Positions 10,949 to 16,861 of a stretch of DNA of 18,304 nt are shown here, in pieces (the first letter of the stretch is position 1; the number at the start of each line of letters is the position of its first letter). The DNA is from a bacterium (GTDB lineage Bacteria > Patescibacteriota > Minisyncoccia > Minisyncoccales > MHMH01). Location: positions 1 through 18,304 of the forward strand of contig JAUSHA010000023.1 in assembly GCA_030648815.1 (NCBI GenBank), given 5' to 3'. Below the pieces are notes generated by a model that saw only the letters and a program-made list of their open reading frames with translations, made no database searches and had not been told where the DNA came from. The translations under genes and the position numbers were made by a program.

Positions 10949-11857
10949 ATGGAACTTACTTCTGCAAAAACTATCAAAAATCTGCTTGCGGCTCGCGGGA
11001 TCCGTCCCTCACGAGGGTTGGGCCAAAATTTTTTAATAGACAAGGCGGCTATCCGAAAAATTATTGAAACTGCCGAGCTCCAGCCGGACGATACGGTGCT
11101 GGAAATCGGCCCGGGTCTCGGCGTTTTGACCCAAGAGCTGGCAAAAATGGCCAAAAAAGTGGTTGCCGTAGAAAAAGACCGGAACATGGTGGAGATTATG
11201 AAAGAAACCCTGAAAGACTTCAAAAATGTGGACGTTATCTATGGTGATATCTTGAGGTTTAATATTAGGGAGTCGGACTCCCTCTCAAATTTGAGTGGGA
11301 GTCCGACTCCCGTTAGTCGGACCTCCCAAATATCCAAGGTCGTGGGCAACCTGCCCTTCTACCTCACCGCCCACCTTATCCGCCAACTCTTAGAACGTAC
11401 AGAGGACGGTCCTCTGTACGCTGTGCTGGTAGTGCAAAAAGAGGTAGGACAAAGAATTTGCGCTAAACCGCCGGATACGGGGACGTCCCGAGCGGGCCGA
11501 GGGATGAATCTTTTGGCGGTTTCAGTGCAATTTTACGCCGAGCCAAAAATTATCTCTTATATCTCTAAAAACTCCTTCTGGCCTTCGCCCGAAGTAGATG
11601 CAGCCATCCTAAAGATACAAAATACAAGATACCAGATACCAGATACTAACCGAGATTTGTTCTTCAAAATTGTTAAGGCGGGATTCTCCCATCCGAGAAA
11701 ACAGTTGATCAATAATTTATCGCTGGGCTTGGATATGGAAAAGGAAAAAACAGGGGAGTGGCTTTTTGAAAACGGCATCCAGCCGAATCAAAGGGCCGAA
11801 ACCTTAAGTATTGATCATTGGCGCAATCTGACAAAAAGTTTTAAAATAAAAGAATGA
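10949..11857 (+). CDS. rsmA: 16S rRNA adenine dimethyltransferase (RsmA/KsgA) with repeat-derived insertions
   Basis: This 302-residue enzyme dimethylates the two adjacent adenines in the 3' terminal hairpin of 16S rRNA, using SAM. Motifs in order: RPSRGLGQNFL (about 19-29), the SAM loop LEIGPGLGVLT, the acidic VEKD, GDILRF, the catalytic NLPFY (variant of NLPYN), VVQKEVGQRI, and the C-terminal FSHPRKQLINNL. The frame stays open upstream, but homology and the promoter support the ATG at 10949. It is longer than typical members (E. coli 273). A palindromic element encodes residues about 107-121, between GDILRF and NLPFY. A second palindrome encodes the turn ERTEDGPLY. The loop after CAKP is about six residues longer than usual, and a 7-bp tandem repeat encodes a later loop. 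All keep the frame. The stop overlaps the next ATG (ATGA). Confidence 0.95.
   Translation: MELTSAKTIKNLLAARGIRPSRGLGQNFLIDKAAIRKIIETAELQPDDTVLEIGPGLGVLTQELAKMAKKVVAVEKDRNMVEIMKETLKDFKNVDVIYGDILRFNIRESDSLSNLSGSPTPVSRTSQISKVVGNLPFYLTAHLIRQLLERTEDGPLYAVLVVQKEVGQRICAKPPDTGTSRAGRGMNLLAVSVQFYAEPKIISYISKNSFWPSPEVDAAILKIQNTRYQIPDTNRDLFFKIVKAGFSHPRKQLINNLSLGLDMEKEKTGEWLFENGIQPNQRAETLSIDHWRNLTKSFKIKE
11268..11311. repeat. Nested palindrome, GGAGTCGGACTCC family, copy 3, inside rsmA
   Basis: Arms GGGAGTCGGACTCCC (11268-11282) and GGGAGTCCGACTCCC (11297-11311) surround TCTCAAATTTGAGT. The 44 bases are identical to the matching part of copy 2, and the upstream AATATTA is also shared. A degenerate extra arm (AGTCGGACCTCCC, 11315-11327) follows. 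The element is read in frame as RESDSLSNLSGSPTP between conserved RsmA motifs, where other RsmA proteins have a shorter loop. This is a coding-sequence insertion of a dispersed palindrome. Confidence 0.92.
11396..11420. repeat. Palindromic hairpin, ACAGAG family, copy 2, inside rsmA
   Basis: Perfect 12-base arms CGTACAGAGGAC (11396-11407) and GTCCTCTGTACG (11409-11420) flank one G. The core resembles the hairpin at 446-478 with compensated base-pair changes. It encodes the turn between the helix LIRQLLE and the strand AVLVVQKE, at nearly normal family length, so it may have replaced rather than lengthened the loop. Confidence 0.75.
11613..11647 (+). repeat. 5 x 7-bp tandem repeat inside rsmA
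   Basis: Five consecutive 7-mers read AGATACA, AAATACA, AGATACC, AGATACC and AGATACT. Because 7 is not a multiple of 3, each unit is read in a different frame, giving the loop sequence KIQNTRYQIPDT. The segment lies in a variable loop before the conserved FFKIVKAGFSHPRKQ motif, so overall fold and length are kept. A change of one or two units would shift the frame. Confidence 0.8.
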
Positions 11858-14250
11858 TTAAGCTCAATATTTTTTTATTGCTTTTTTTTATAGCTTTCCT
11901 CGGTTTTATTTTGCCCGGAATTATAAACGCTGAAGAAGGAGGCGGAGGAGGAGTTGTCTGCCAAGAACCGCCCACTTGCCCGGGAGGCAAGGTCTGGGAC
12001 GAATATCAGTGCAGCAGCACCTGCAATGCCGATATCCAAAAAAGACGCGTCTGGGAATGGTACACCTTGGAGTCCGAAGCGGGTATAGACTGCCCTATTT
12101 TCAATTGCGAATATCATATCTTCCGCGACCCCTGGAGTAAAACCGGATCATGCCAGAGTTGGCAGGCCTGCGGGCCTCAAGGTGTTATTAAAGATGAATC
12201 TCCCACTTGTTCCTGTTCCGGCCAATGCCTGGAAGCTCCCAAGGGCCCAAAGTATTATAATACTCCCGATATTTCAGATAAGCCGGATAAAAGCATGCAA
12301 AGCGGAAACGTTAAATTGCCGGTAAAATTTGATTGGGACGATGTTAAGGGCTGGCTAGAAGCGCCCGATGGCCCCAAATCATATATATTCAAATTTCAAG
12401 ACGCCATATCTAAAATCTTGGATGAATCAGAGTATAGCGAGTTGAGAGAAGAAAAGGGTGCCTGCTTTCTGAAAGCAAATTCTGATTATTCCTGGCAAGC
12501 CCAAGCCTGCTGTTCGGCTGACGGTAAAGACTGCGGTCCCGCCGGCAATTTTCCTTTCAAGACAAGCTTAGCCCCGGAAATCGTTTCTCCGGAAGACCCT
12601 GACTGGGCCGGCCCCAAAGGCGGTACAGAAGCAATCACCCCCGACTCTCCATTAAAAATTGACTGGTGCGATGTGCCGGAAGCCAAGTCTTATAGATTTA
12701 GAGTATTTTTGGAAGATGCAAAAACACAGCAAAAGATTTGCTCTCCTATTTTGCATAATCCCTTTATCACAGGCGACCAGTGTGAATCCTGGCTGGTGGA
12801 CAAGGAAAGGAGAGACCCCGACCAATTAGAAAAATTATTGTATTCCGATTTTACGGATACGGATCTTAATTTTTTTACCAAAGATACGACCTATGATTGG
12901 GAAGTAAAAATTTGCCTTGATGAGTATGGCGGAGTTGAAGGAGAATGCAAGGATTACAGCCAGCGCTGGAGTTTTACCAGTGAACAGAAGTCATTTAAAG
13001 AACTCGCTCTTCTTTCTCCGCCAAATGACCCCGGAGGAGAAACCCCGGTTGGTCTGCCCTTAATCCTTGATTGGTCGGCGCCTTCCGGCATGAACTCTTT
13101 CATGTATCAACTCAATGGTGTTGTCTCGTATATAACCCAGTCGTCTCAATCAAAAGCTTTAGGCGTCCCGGATATTTCGGCGAACAGAATATACAAATGG
13201 AGGGTTAAGGCCTGTTCGGATTATCAAGCGCTGGAATGCGAAGAGTTCAGCCCGGAGCGGACATTCAAAACCACGGGCCAGCCGCCGATTATTGATAATC
13301 CTGCGCCCGGAGCGAATGCTGTGTCTATCCCCATTAATTTAAAATGGCAAGCGGTTCCCGGAGCCAATTCTTATATTTTAAGCATTTCCGGCAACGGTTT
13401 AAGTTTGGAAAAAACATTAAATGAGACGGGGCTTTCTCTTAGTTATCCCGAATATAATATCGGACAAGAAAAAGAATATTCCTGGCAGGTAAAAACCTGC
13501 GCCTATGACGGCTGGGCCTGCGGCCCATTTACTGCCGCCAGAACCTTTACGACCTTCCGATTGGCTTCCCCGTCAAACCCCTCTCCGGAAAATAACGGCC
13601 AACTGTTGACCAATCAAAAGTCCATTTCCTGGCAGGAAGTTTCCGGAGCCAAGGCTTACCAGTATAAAATAAAATACTTGGCCCTATCGGCGGGCGAATC
13701 AAACGAATCATGCAAGGCCTCTGCGGGAGGGGAGACTGTGCCATTAAAAACCGTTCTGATTAATGCCGATTTCGTTGAGTTAAATTGCCTGGGGCAATAT
13801 CAATGGCAAACAAAAGCCTGTCTGGATAAAAACTGCGCAGAAACCAGCAATTGGTCTGATTGGACTTTTTCTTTAAAGGAACCCGGCGCAATAGATAAGG
13901 GCGGGCTAGTGCCCTGCGGTAGAGAGGTGGATAACCCTAAAACCGCCTGGAACGACAGAGAGCCATGCCAAATCAGGCACGCCTTTCTGCTGATAAAAAC
14001 ACTGATTGATTTTGTTTTCTTAAGAATGTTCCCCGTAGTCTTAGTTCTGCTGACTATAGCGACCGGCGTAATGTTTTATTTCTCAATGGGTGGCAGGGTC
14101 ATCCCGATATTAAACATCAAACGCCTCTGGAAATCGGTTGGCATTGCCTTTTTGATCGCTATGCTTACCTGGACGATGATTAATCTAGTTTTAAAATTAA
14201 TCGGTTATCAAGTCGGCATCTTCGGCAACTGGTACGAAATAATAAAATAA
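11854..14250 (+). CDS. Large secreted FN3-like-repeat, Cys-rich surface protein with C-terminal two-helix anchor
   Basis: The 798-residue protein has a signal peptide (about 1-26, ending INA) and a Gly-run. A Cys-rich region follows (about 35-125). Then come five fibronectin-III-like repeats (about 140-230, 245-370, 385-475, 480-570 and 575-675). Each repeat starts with a (L/I)xW-type strand and contains a Y-x-W-(Q/E/R)-x-(K/Q)-x-C strand; the conserved Cys is unusual for FN3 and suggests disulphides. After GLVPCG (about 683-688) come a second Cys pair and two transmembrane helices (about 712-745 and 760-783), ending in a W-Y. The same C-terminal module is found at 2192-3289. The start overlaps the rsmA stop by 4 nt, so the genes are translationally coupled. 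Role inferred: extracellular adhesion or scaffold attached to a type IV secretion-like complex. Confidence 0.82.
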   Translation: MIKLNIFLLLFFIAFLGFILPGIINAEEGGGGGVVCQEPPTCPGGKVWDEYQCSSTCNADIQKRRVWEWYTLESEAGIDCPIFNCEYHIFRDPWSKTGSCQSWQACGPQGVIKDESPTCSCSGQCLEAPKGPKYYNTPDISDKPDKSMQSGNVKLPVKFDWDDVKGWLEAPDGPKSYIFKFQDAISKILDESEYSELREEKGACFLKANSDYSWQAQACCSADGKDCGPAGNFPFKTSLAPEIVSPEDPDWAGPKGGTEAITPDSPLKIDWCDVPEAKSYRFRVFLEDAKTQQKICSPILHNPFITGDQCESWLVDKERRDPDQLEKLLYSDFTDTDLNFFTKDTTYDWEVKICLDEYGGVEGECKDYSQRWSFTSEQKSFKELALLSPPNDPGGETPVGLPLILDWSAPSGMNSFMYQLNGVVSYITQSSQSKALGVPDISANRIYKWRVKACSDYQALECEEFSPERTFKTTGQPPIIDNPAPGANAVSIPINLKWQAVPGANSYILSISGNGLSLEKTLNETGLSLSYPEYNIGQEKEYSWQVKTCAYDGWACGPFTAARTFTTFRLASPSNPSPENNGQLLTNQKSISWQEVSGAKAYQYKIKYLALSAGESNESCKASAGGETVPLKTVLINADFVELNCLGQYQWQTKACLDKNCAETSNWSDWTFSLKEPGAIDKGGLVPCGREVDNPKTAWNDREPCQIRHAFLLIKTLIDFVFLRMFPVVLVLLTIATGVMFYFSMGGRVIPILNIKRLWKSVGIAFLIAMLTWTMINLVLKLIGYQVGIFGNWYEIIK

Positions 14251-14251
14251 A

Positions 14252-14917
14252 ATGAAAATAGAAAAAAAGCATTTAATTATTTTGGGCTTATTGGCCGTTA
14301 TCGCCGGCTTGACGGCCATTACCAATTTACGGTTCAAAAATTGGCAGGACAACTTTAACGGGGGATCGTTCCTTGAGCCGCTAAGGTTAAACGTAGATGA
14401 AATCCAGAAAATATCTTCCATAGAGGAAACATCGCTTAAAAAGTTTTCCAGCCCGGACGGCAATCTAATAATTGACTATCCCGCTGATTGGGTGGCCATA
14501 GAACAGCCGGAAATTATCCAAGCCATGGCGCCGGAGACATGGAAAGAGAAATATGATCTGCAAACTTTATTATTTGCTTTAAAGACAAACGATGAATCCG
14601 CCCAGTTGGTGGCCTATAAGGGAGCCTTCGGCCTTACTACCGAGGAAATTATTGAAGAAATAAAAAAAACCACACAGGATCAGGGATGGAAAATGAACAT
14701 AGCTTCATCGGAGGTTGAAGAAAAAAAGGCTGTCTTTGAGGCGAAGTATGAAACTTCGGCTGGTCTTTTATTTCACTCAAAAGAAAAAATCCTAATCGCC
14801 GGAGACGAAGCATATCTGATAACCGCCCTCGTCTCGGAAACAAGCTGGCAGGAAACCAAAGACGATATTGACAAAATCATTAGTAGTGCTATAATTATGA
14901 ATGAGGGAGGAATATAA
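14252..14917 (+). CDS. Membrane-anchored protein with a PsbP/DcrB-like domain
   Basis: This 221-residue protein has an N-terminal signal anchor (about 7-26), a linker, and then a domain that begins FSSPDGNLIIDYPADW (about 65-80). This is the typical opening of PsbP/DcrB-like domains in CPR surface proteins, with the ending pattern F-x-S-K-E-K-I-L-I-A-G-D-E-A-Y. It seems related to the domain at 608-1414, but this is by pattern only. It starts one base after the preceding stop codon and is the last gene of the rsmA operon. Its last codons carry the promoter and beginning of the next transcription unit: TTGACA and TATAAT lie inside the sequence encoding DIDKIISSAI, and the leader's GAGGGAGG encodes its last residues. 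Biochemical role unknown. Confidence 0.8.
   Translation: MKIEKKHLIILGLLAVIAGLTAITNLRFKNWQDNFNGGSFLEPLRLNVDEIQKISSIEETSLKKFSSPDGNLIIDYPADWVAIEQPEIIQAMAPETWKEKYDLQTLLFALKTNDESAQLVAYKGAFGLTTEEIIEEIKKTTQDQGWKMNIASSEVEEKKAVFEAKYETSAGLLFHSKEKILIAGDEAYLITALVSETSWQETKDDIDKIISSAIIMNEGGI
14868..14895 (+). promoter_or_regulatory. Consensus promoter inside the end of the preceding gene
   Basis: TTGACA (14868-14873), a 16-nt spacer and TATAAT (14890-14895), with TG at 14887-14888, are a full consensus promoter with an extended -10. It lies in the coding sequence of 14252-14917. Seven bases after the -10 starts the conserved leader GAGGGAGGAATA (14903), exactly as at 15588/15596, so the leader begins at the predicted transcription start. 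Confidence 0.75.
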
Positions 14918-14992
14918 GCTTGCTTACATTCCAATCGAATGAATAATTATGCCGCGGAGCGGCAATAATTATAGAATAAAATCAAAAGGAGG
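14903..14992 (+). promoter_or_regulatory. Conserved structured 5' leader, copy A, with Shine-Dalgarno
   Basis: The 67 bases 14903-14969 align without gaps to 15596-15662 with 57 identities, and all ten differences are transitions. Hairpin 1 (GGAATATAAGC / GCTTACATTCC) shows one compensated pair (T-A here, C-G in copy B), one G-C to G-T change and one A-C mismatch here. Hairpin 2 is AATTATGCCGC / GCGGCAATAATT with a bulged A. A strong AAAGGAGG (14985-14992) follows, nine bases before the ATG at 15002. It could be a cis-regulatory RNA controlling the downstream envelope-protein gene. Confidence 0.55.
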
Positions 14993-15001
14993 TTCTTTTA
15001 A

Positions 15002-15511
15002 ATGAAAAAAGTAGCGATATGGACTATCAGTATTGTTGTTACGTTGGCGGTATTTTACTTTATCGCTCGGACCGCAGGGGTTATAAAGGCTCCCGATCAG
15101 ACGATCGCAACGCCAGCGCCGACAACTACGACCCCACCAACTGCGACGCCTGCACCGACAGCAACACCAGTGGCAACACCGACGGCACAGCCAACGCCGA
15201 CGGTTAAGGCGATGACTCCGGAATATCTTTTTGAGGACCTGCATGAAGTTGGCGGCGTCGATCGGTATCGACGGGGAACGACTGTCGTTGTTTCTGGCGT
15301 TGTTGCTAAAAAAGACGATGACAGTTTAGGTTTCGTCATTCCGTATATGGATCCAATCTCGGGAGGGAGAAAATTTGATATCACTGCGGAACTTAAAAAT
15401 AAGGGGGATCTTTCCCGAGTTAGTGTGGGAAAGATGGTAACGGTGGAGGGAAAGGTGGGCAATATATACTTTGGTGGCTGGATAACCATAAAGGAGGCTG
15501 AATTAAAGTAA
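15002..15511 (+). CDS. Signal-anchored protein with Thr/Pro/Ala-rich linker and OB-fold (tRNA_anti-like) domain
   Basis: The 169-residue protein has an N-terminal hydrophobic anchor (about 5-23). A low-complexity Thr/Pro/Ala linker follows (about 30-70), encoded by ACG/CCG/GCA-rich repeats. The compact C-terminal domain (about 71-169) has AMTPEYLFEDL, then RGTTVVVSGVV and VGKMVTVEGKV strands and the final GGWITIKEAEL. These are the hallmarks of OB-fold domains of the tRNA_anti-like type often found outside the membrane. Nucleic-acid binding is not implied by location. It has its own promoter, conserved leader and strong Shine-Dalgarno, and ends in a clear terminator, so it is a monocistronic unit. 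Function unknown. Confidence 0.82.
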   Translation: MKKVAIWTISIVVTLAVFYFIARTAGVIKAPDQTIATPAPTTTTPPTATPAPTATPVATPTAQPTPTVKAMTPEYLFEDLHEVGGVDRYRRGTTVVVSGVVAKKDDDSLGFVIPYMDPISGGRKFDITAELKNKGDLSRVSVGKMVTVEGKVGNIYFGGWITIKEAELK

Positions 15512-15516
15512 AATAA

Positions 15517-15550
15517 GGGGGGTGCTAAGCGCATCCCCCTTTTGTTTTGT
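15517..15550 (+). terminator. Intrinsic terminator after the OB-fold gene
   Basis: GGGGGGTGC (15517-15525) pairs with GCATCCCCC (15531-15539, one G-T pair) around TAAGC. The T-rich tract TTTTGTTTTG (15540-15549) follows. It is six bases after the stop codon and separates this gene from the next promoter. Confidence 0.88.
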
Positions 15551-15558
15551 TTACCTAT

Positions 15559-15588
15559 TTGTTGTTTTAAAAATAGTTGTGGTATAAT
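15559..15588 (+). promoter_or_regulatory. Promoter of the pilin-like/VirB6-like operon
   Basis: TATAAT (15583-15588) is preceded by TGG, making an extended -10. The -35 is poor: TTGTTG at 15559-15564 with an 18-nt spacer is the best candidate. The distance from the -10 to the leader's GAGGGAGG is seven bases, as at the other copy. Confidence 0.62.
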
Positions 15589-15595
15589 TGTAAGC

Positions 15596-15673
15596 GAGGG
15601 AGGAATACAAGCTTGCTTGTATTCTGACCGAACGAGCAATTATGCCGCGAAGCGGCAATAATAAAAGCAGGAG
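15596..15673 (+). promoter_or_regulatory. Conserved structured 5' leader, copy B
   Basis: Bases 15596-15662 are the second copy of the leader at 14903-14969. Hairpin 1 here is fully paired (GAATACAAGC / GCTTGTATTC) and hairpin 2 is GCCGC-GAA-GCGGC with flanking ATTAT/ATAAT. An alternative pairing GCTTG (15617 region) with CGAGC (15632-15637 region) would exclude hairpin 1, so a switch is conceivable. AGGAG (15669-15673) lies only two bases before the ATG at 15676, an unusually short spacing. Confidence 0.55.
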
Positions 15674-15675
15674 AC

Positions 15676-16857
15676 ATGAAAAAATATTTTTACATTTTCT
15701 TTATTATAATTATCGGCGTTATTGGATTTTTGAATTTAAGTTTTAGCAGTAACGTGAAAGCGGCGGAGACATTACGACCCATCCAAAAAACCGGAGACGT
15801 GGTACCCATAATAGAAATTACTATCGATCAGTTAAATGCACCGGAAAATAATTGTAAAGATAACAAGCTAAGGGCAACAGATGACGTTGCGGCTAGGAAG
15901 CAATGTCCAGCCCAAGAACCTTTCTACCGAAACATCGGTAAAATGGGCGATAAATATTATTGCTGCCAACCACCTGCATTATTGGTGGTCCAGACCCCTC
16001 TTGGGCCAGTTGCCCCGGGTGATCAAGCCGCAAGAAATGAACTTATCGCTAATTCCGCATGCGGCGAAGGATATGATTATCCAATAGGACCACAACCGAT
16101 ATTTCCTTATGAGAAAATTGATAAGGGATTAAACATAGCGTGGCCAGCATCGCCCATGGGAACTCCATTCACGGGAGCTAATGGTATCCCGGGCCTGATC
16201 AAATATATCTACGATTGGTTGATCGGTTTAGGCGGGTTGATGGTTTTTATCACCTTAATTTGGGCCGGTGTTCAATATTTAACTTCGGCCGGTAACCCGA
16301 CGCAAATGTCGGAAGCCAGAAAAAGGATAAAAACATCCTCTATCGGGCTGGCTTTATTGTTCGGGTCTTGGTTGATTTTAAACACAATTAACCCGATATT
16401 AATTAATTTAGGAGTAACCGGCAATGTCCTTAGTGGGGGCACGGCTTCTGACTTTGGAACAAAGGGAACGAAAGGATCTGCCGGTAGTCCGTGCGGCACC
16501 CCTTGCGAAGAAGTACGTTTTTATTCGGAAATAAATTACGGCGGCGTTGAAAAGATATTCCCATTAGCGGGAAAAAAGACCATAGCAGAAAACTGGTCCG
16601 TGCCCGGGGGAGTAAAATCAATCAAATTCTGGCCATATAAATTAGATAAAGATCCTCCGGAAGTAGGCGATTGCTTAGTAGTCTTATATCAACTTCCGAA
16701 GGGGGGCCGTTTGCTTACCGATGAAAAACCGCCATCCCCGCCGATCTATGCTCCGGTGAAGGACATTGGATCTGATGGTTTCCCAATGCAATCATTTCAA
16801 GCAAGCGATGTGAGCGGATCCGGCGGTTCCTACTTTAATTTCCAACCCAAGAAATAA
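15676..16857 (+). CDS. Secreted pilin-like (TrbC/VirB2-type) membrane protein with a beta/gamma-crystallin-like C-terminal domain
   Basis: The 393-residue protein has a signal peptide (about 1-31, ending KAA). A Cys-containing extracytoplasmic region follows (about 55-165, with a CC pair near 95), then two transmembrane helices (about 178-206 and 222-245) with the loop SAGNPTQMSEARKRI between them. This is the layout of TrbC/VirB2-like pilins and of the anchors in the other two surface proteins here. A Gly-rich linker then leads to a domain (about 272-320) with FYSEINYGGVEKIF and VKSIKFW, which recalls a beta/gamma-crystallin Greek-key motif. That assignment is tentative. The next gene, VirB6/TrbL-like, starts four bases after the stop codon, which supports a type IV secretion or pilus role. 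The start is supported by the signal peptide, although the Shine-Dalgarno is very close. Confidence 0.8.
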   Translation: MKKYFYIFFIIIIGVIGFLNLSFSSNVKAAETLRPIQKTGDVVPIIEITIDQLNAPENNCKDNKLRATDDVAARKQCPAQEPFYRNIGKMGDKYYCCQPPALLVVQTPLGPVAPGDQAARNELIANSACGEGYDYPIGPQPIFPYEKIDKGLNIAWPASPMGTPFTGANGIPGLIKYIYDWLIGLGGLMVFITLIWAGVQYLTSAGNPTQMSEARKRIKTSSIGLALLFGSWLILNTINPILINLGVTGNVLSGGTASDFGTKGTKGSAGSPCGTPCEEVRFYSEINYGGVEKIFPLAGKKTIAENWSVPGGVKSIKFWPYKLDKDPPEVGDCLVVLYQLPKGGRLLTDEKPPSPPIYAPVKDIGSDGFPMQSFQASDVSGSGGSYFNFQPKK

Positions 16858-16861
16858 AAAT

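Noticed and set aside
10807..11223. N-terminal extension of the M23 peptidase on the minus strand
   Set aside because: It is antisense to the conserved part of rsmA and to the palindrome. The promoter at 10817-10844 places the start at 10806, directly before the basic N-terminus and membrane helix.
14381..14395. AAGGTTAAACG inside the PsbP-like gene as a third copy of the AAACGGTGC palindrome family
   Set aside because: Only 11 bases match, with no second arm and no loop. Chance similarity in coding DNA is the simpler explanation.
15097..15639. Minus-strand 180-codon open frame over the OB-fold gene
   Set aside because: It is a shadow of the low-complexity Thr/Pro linker (giving Val/Gly repeats) and extends across the terminator and leader. 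No start signals.
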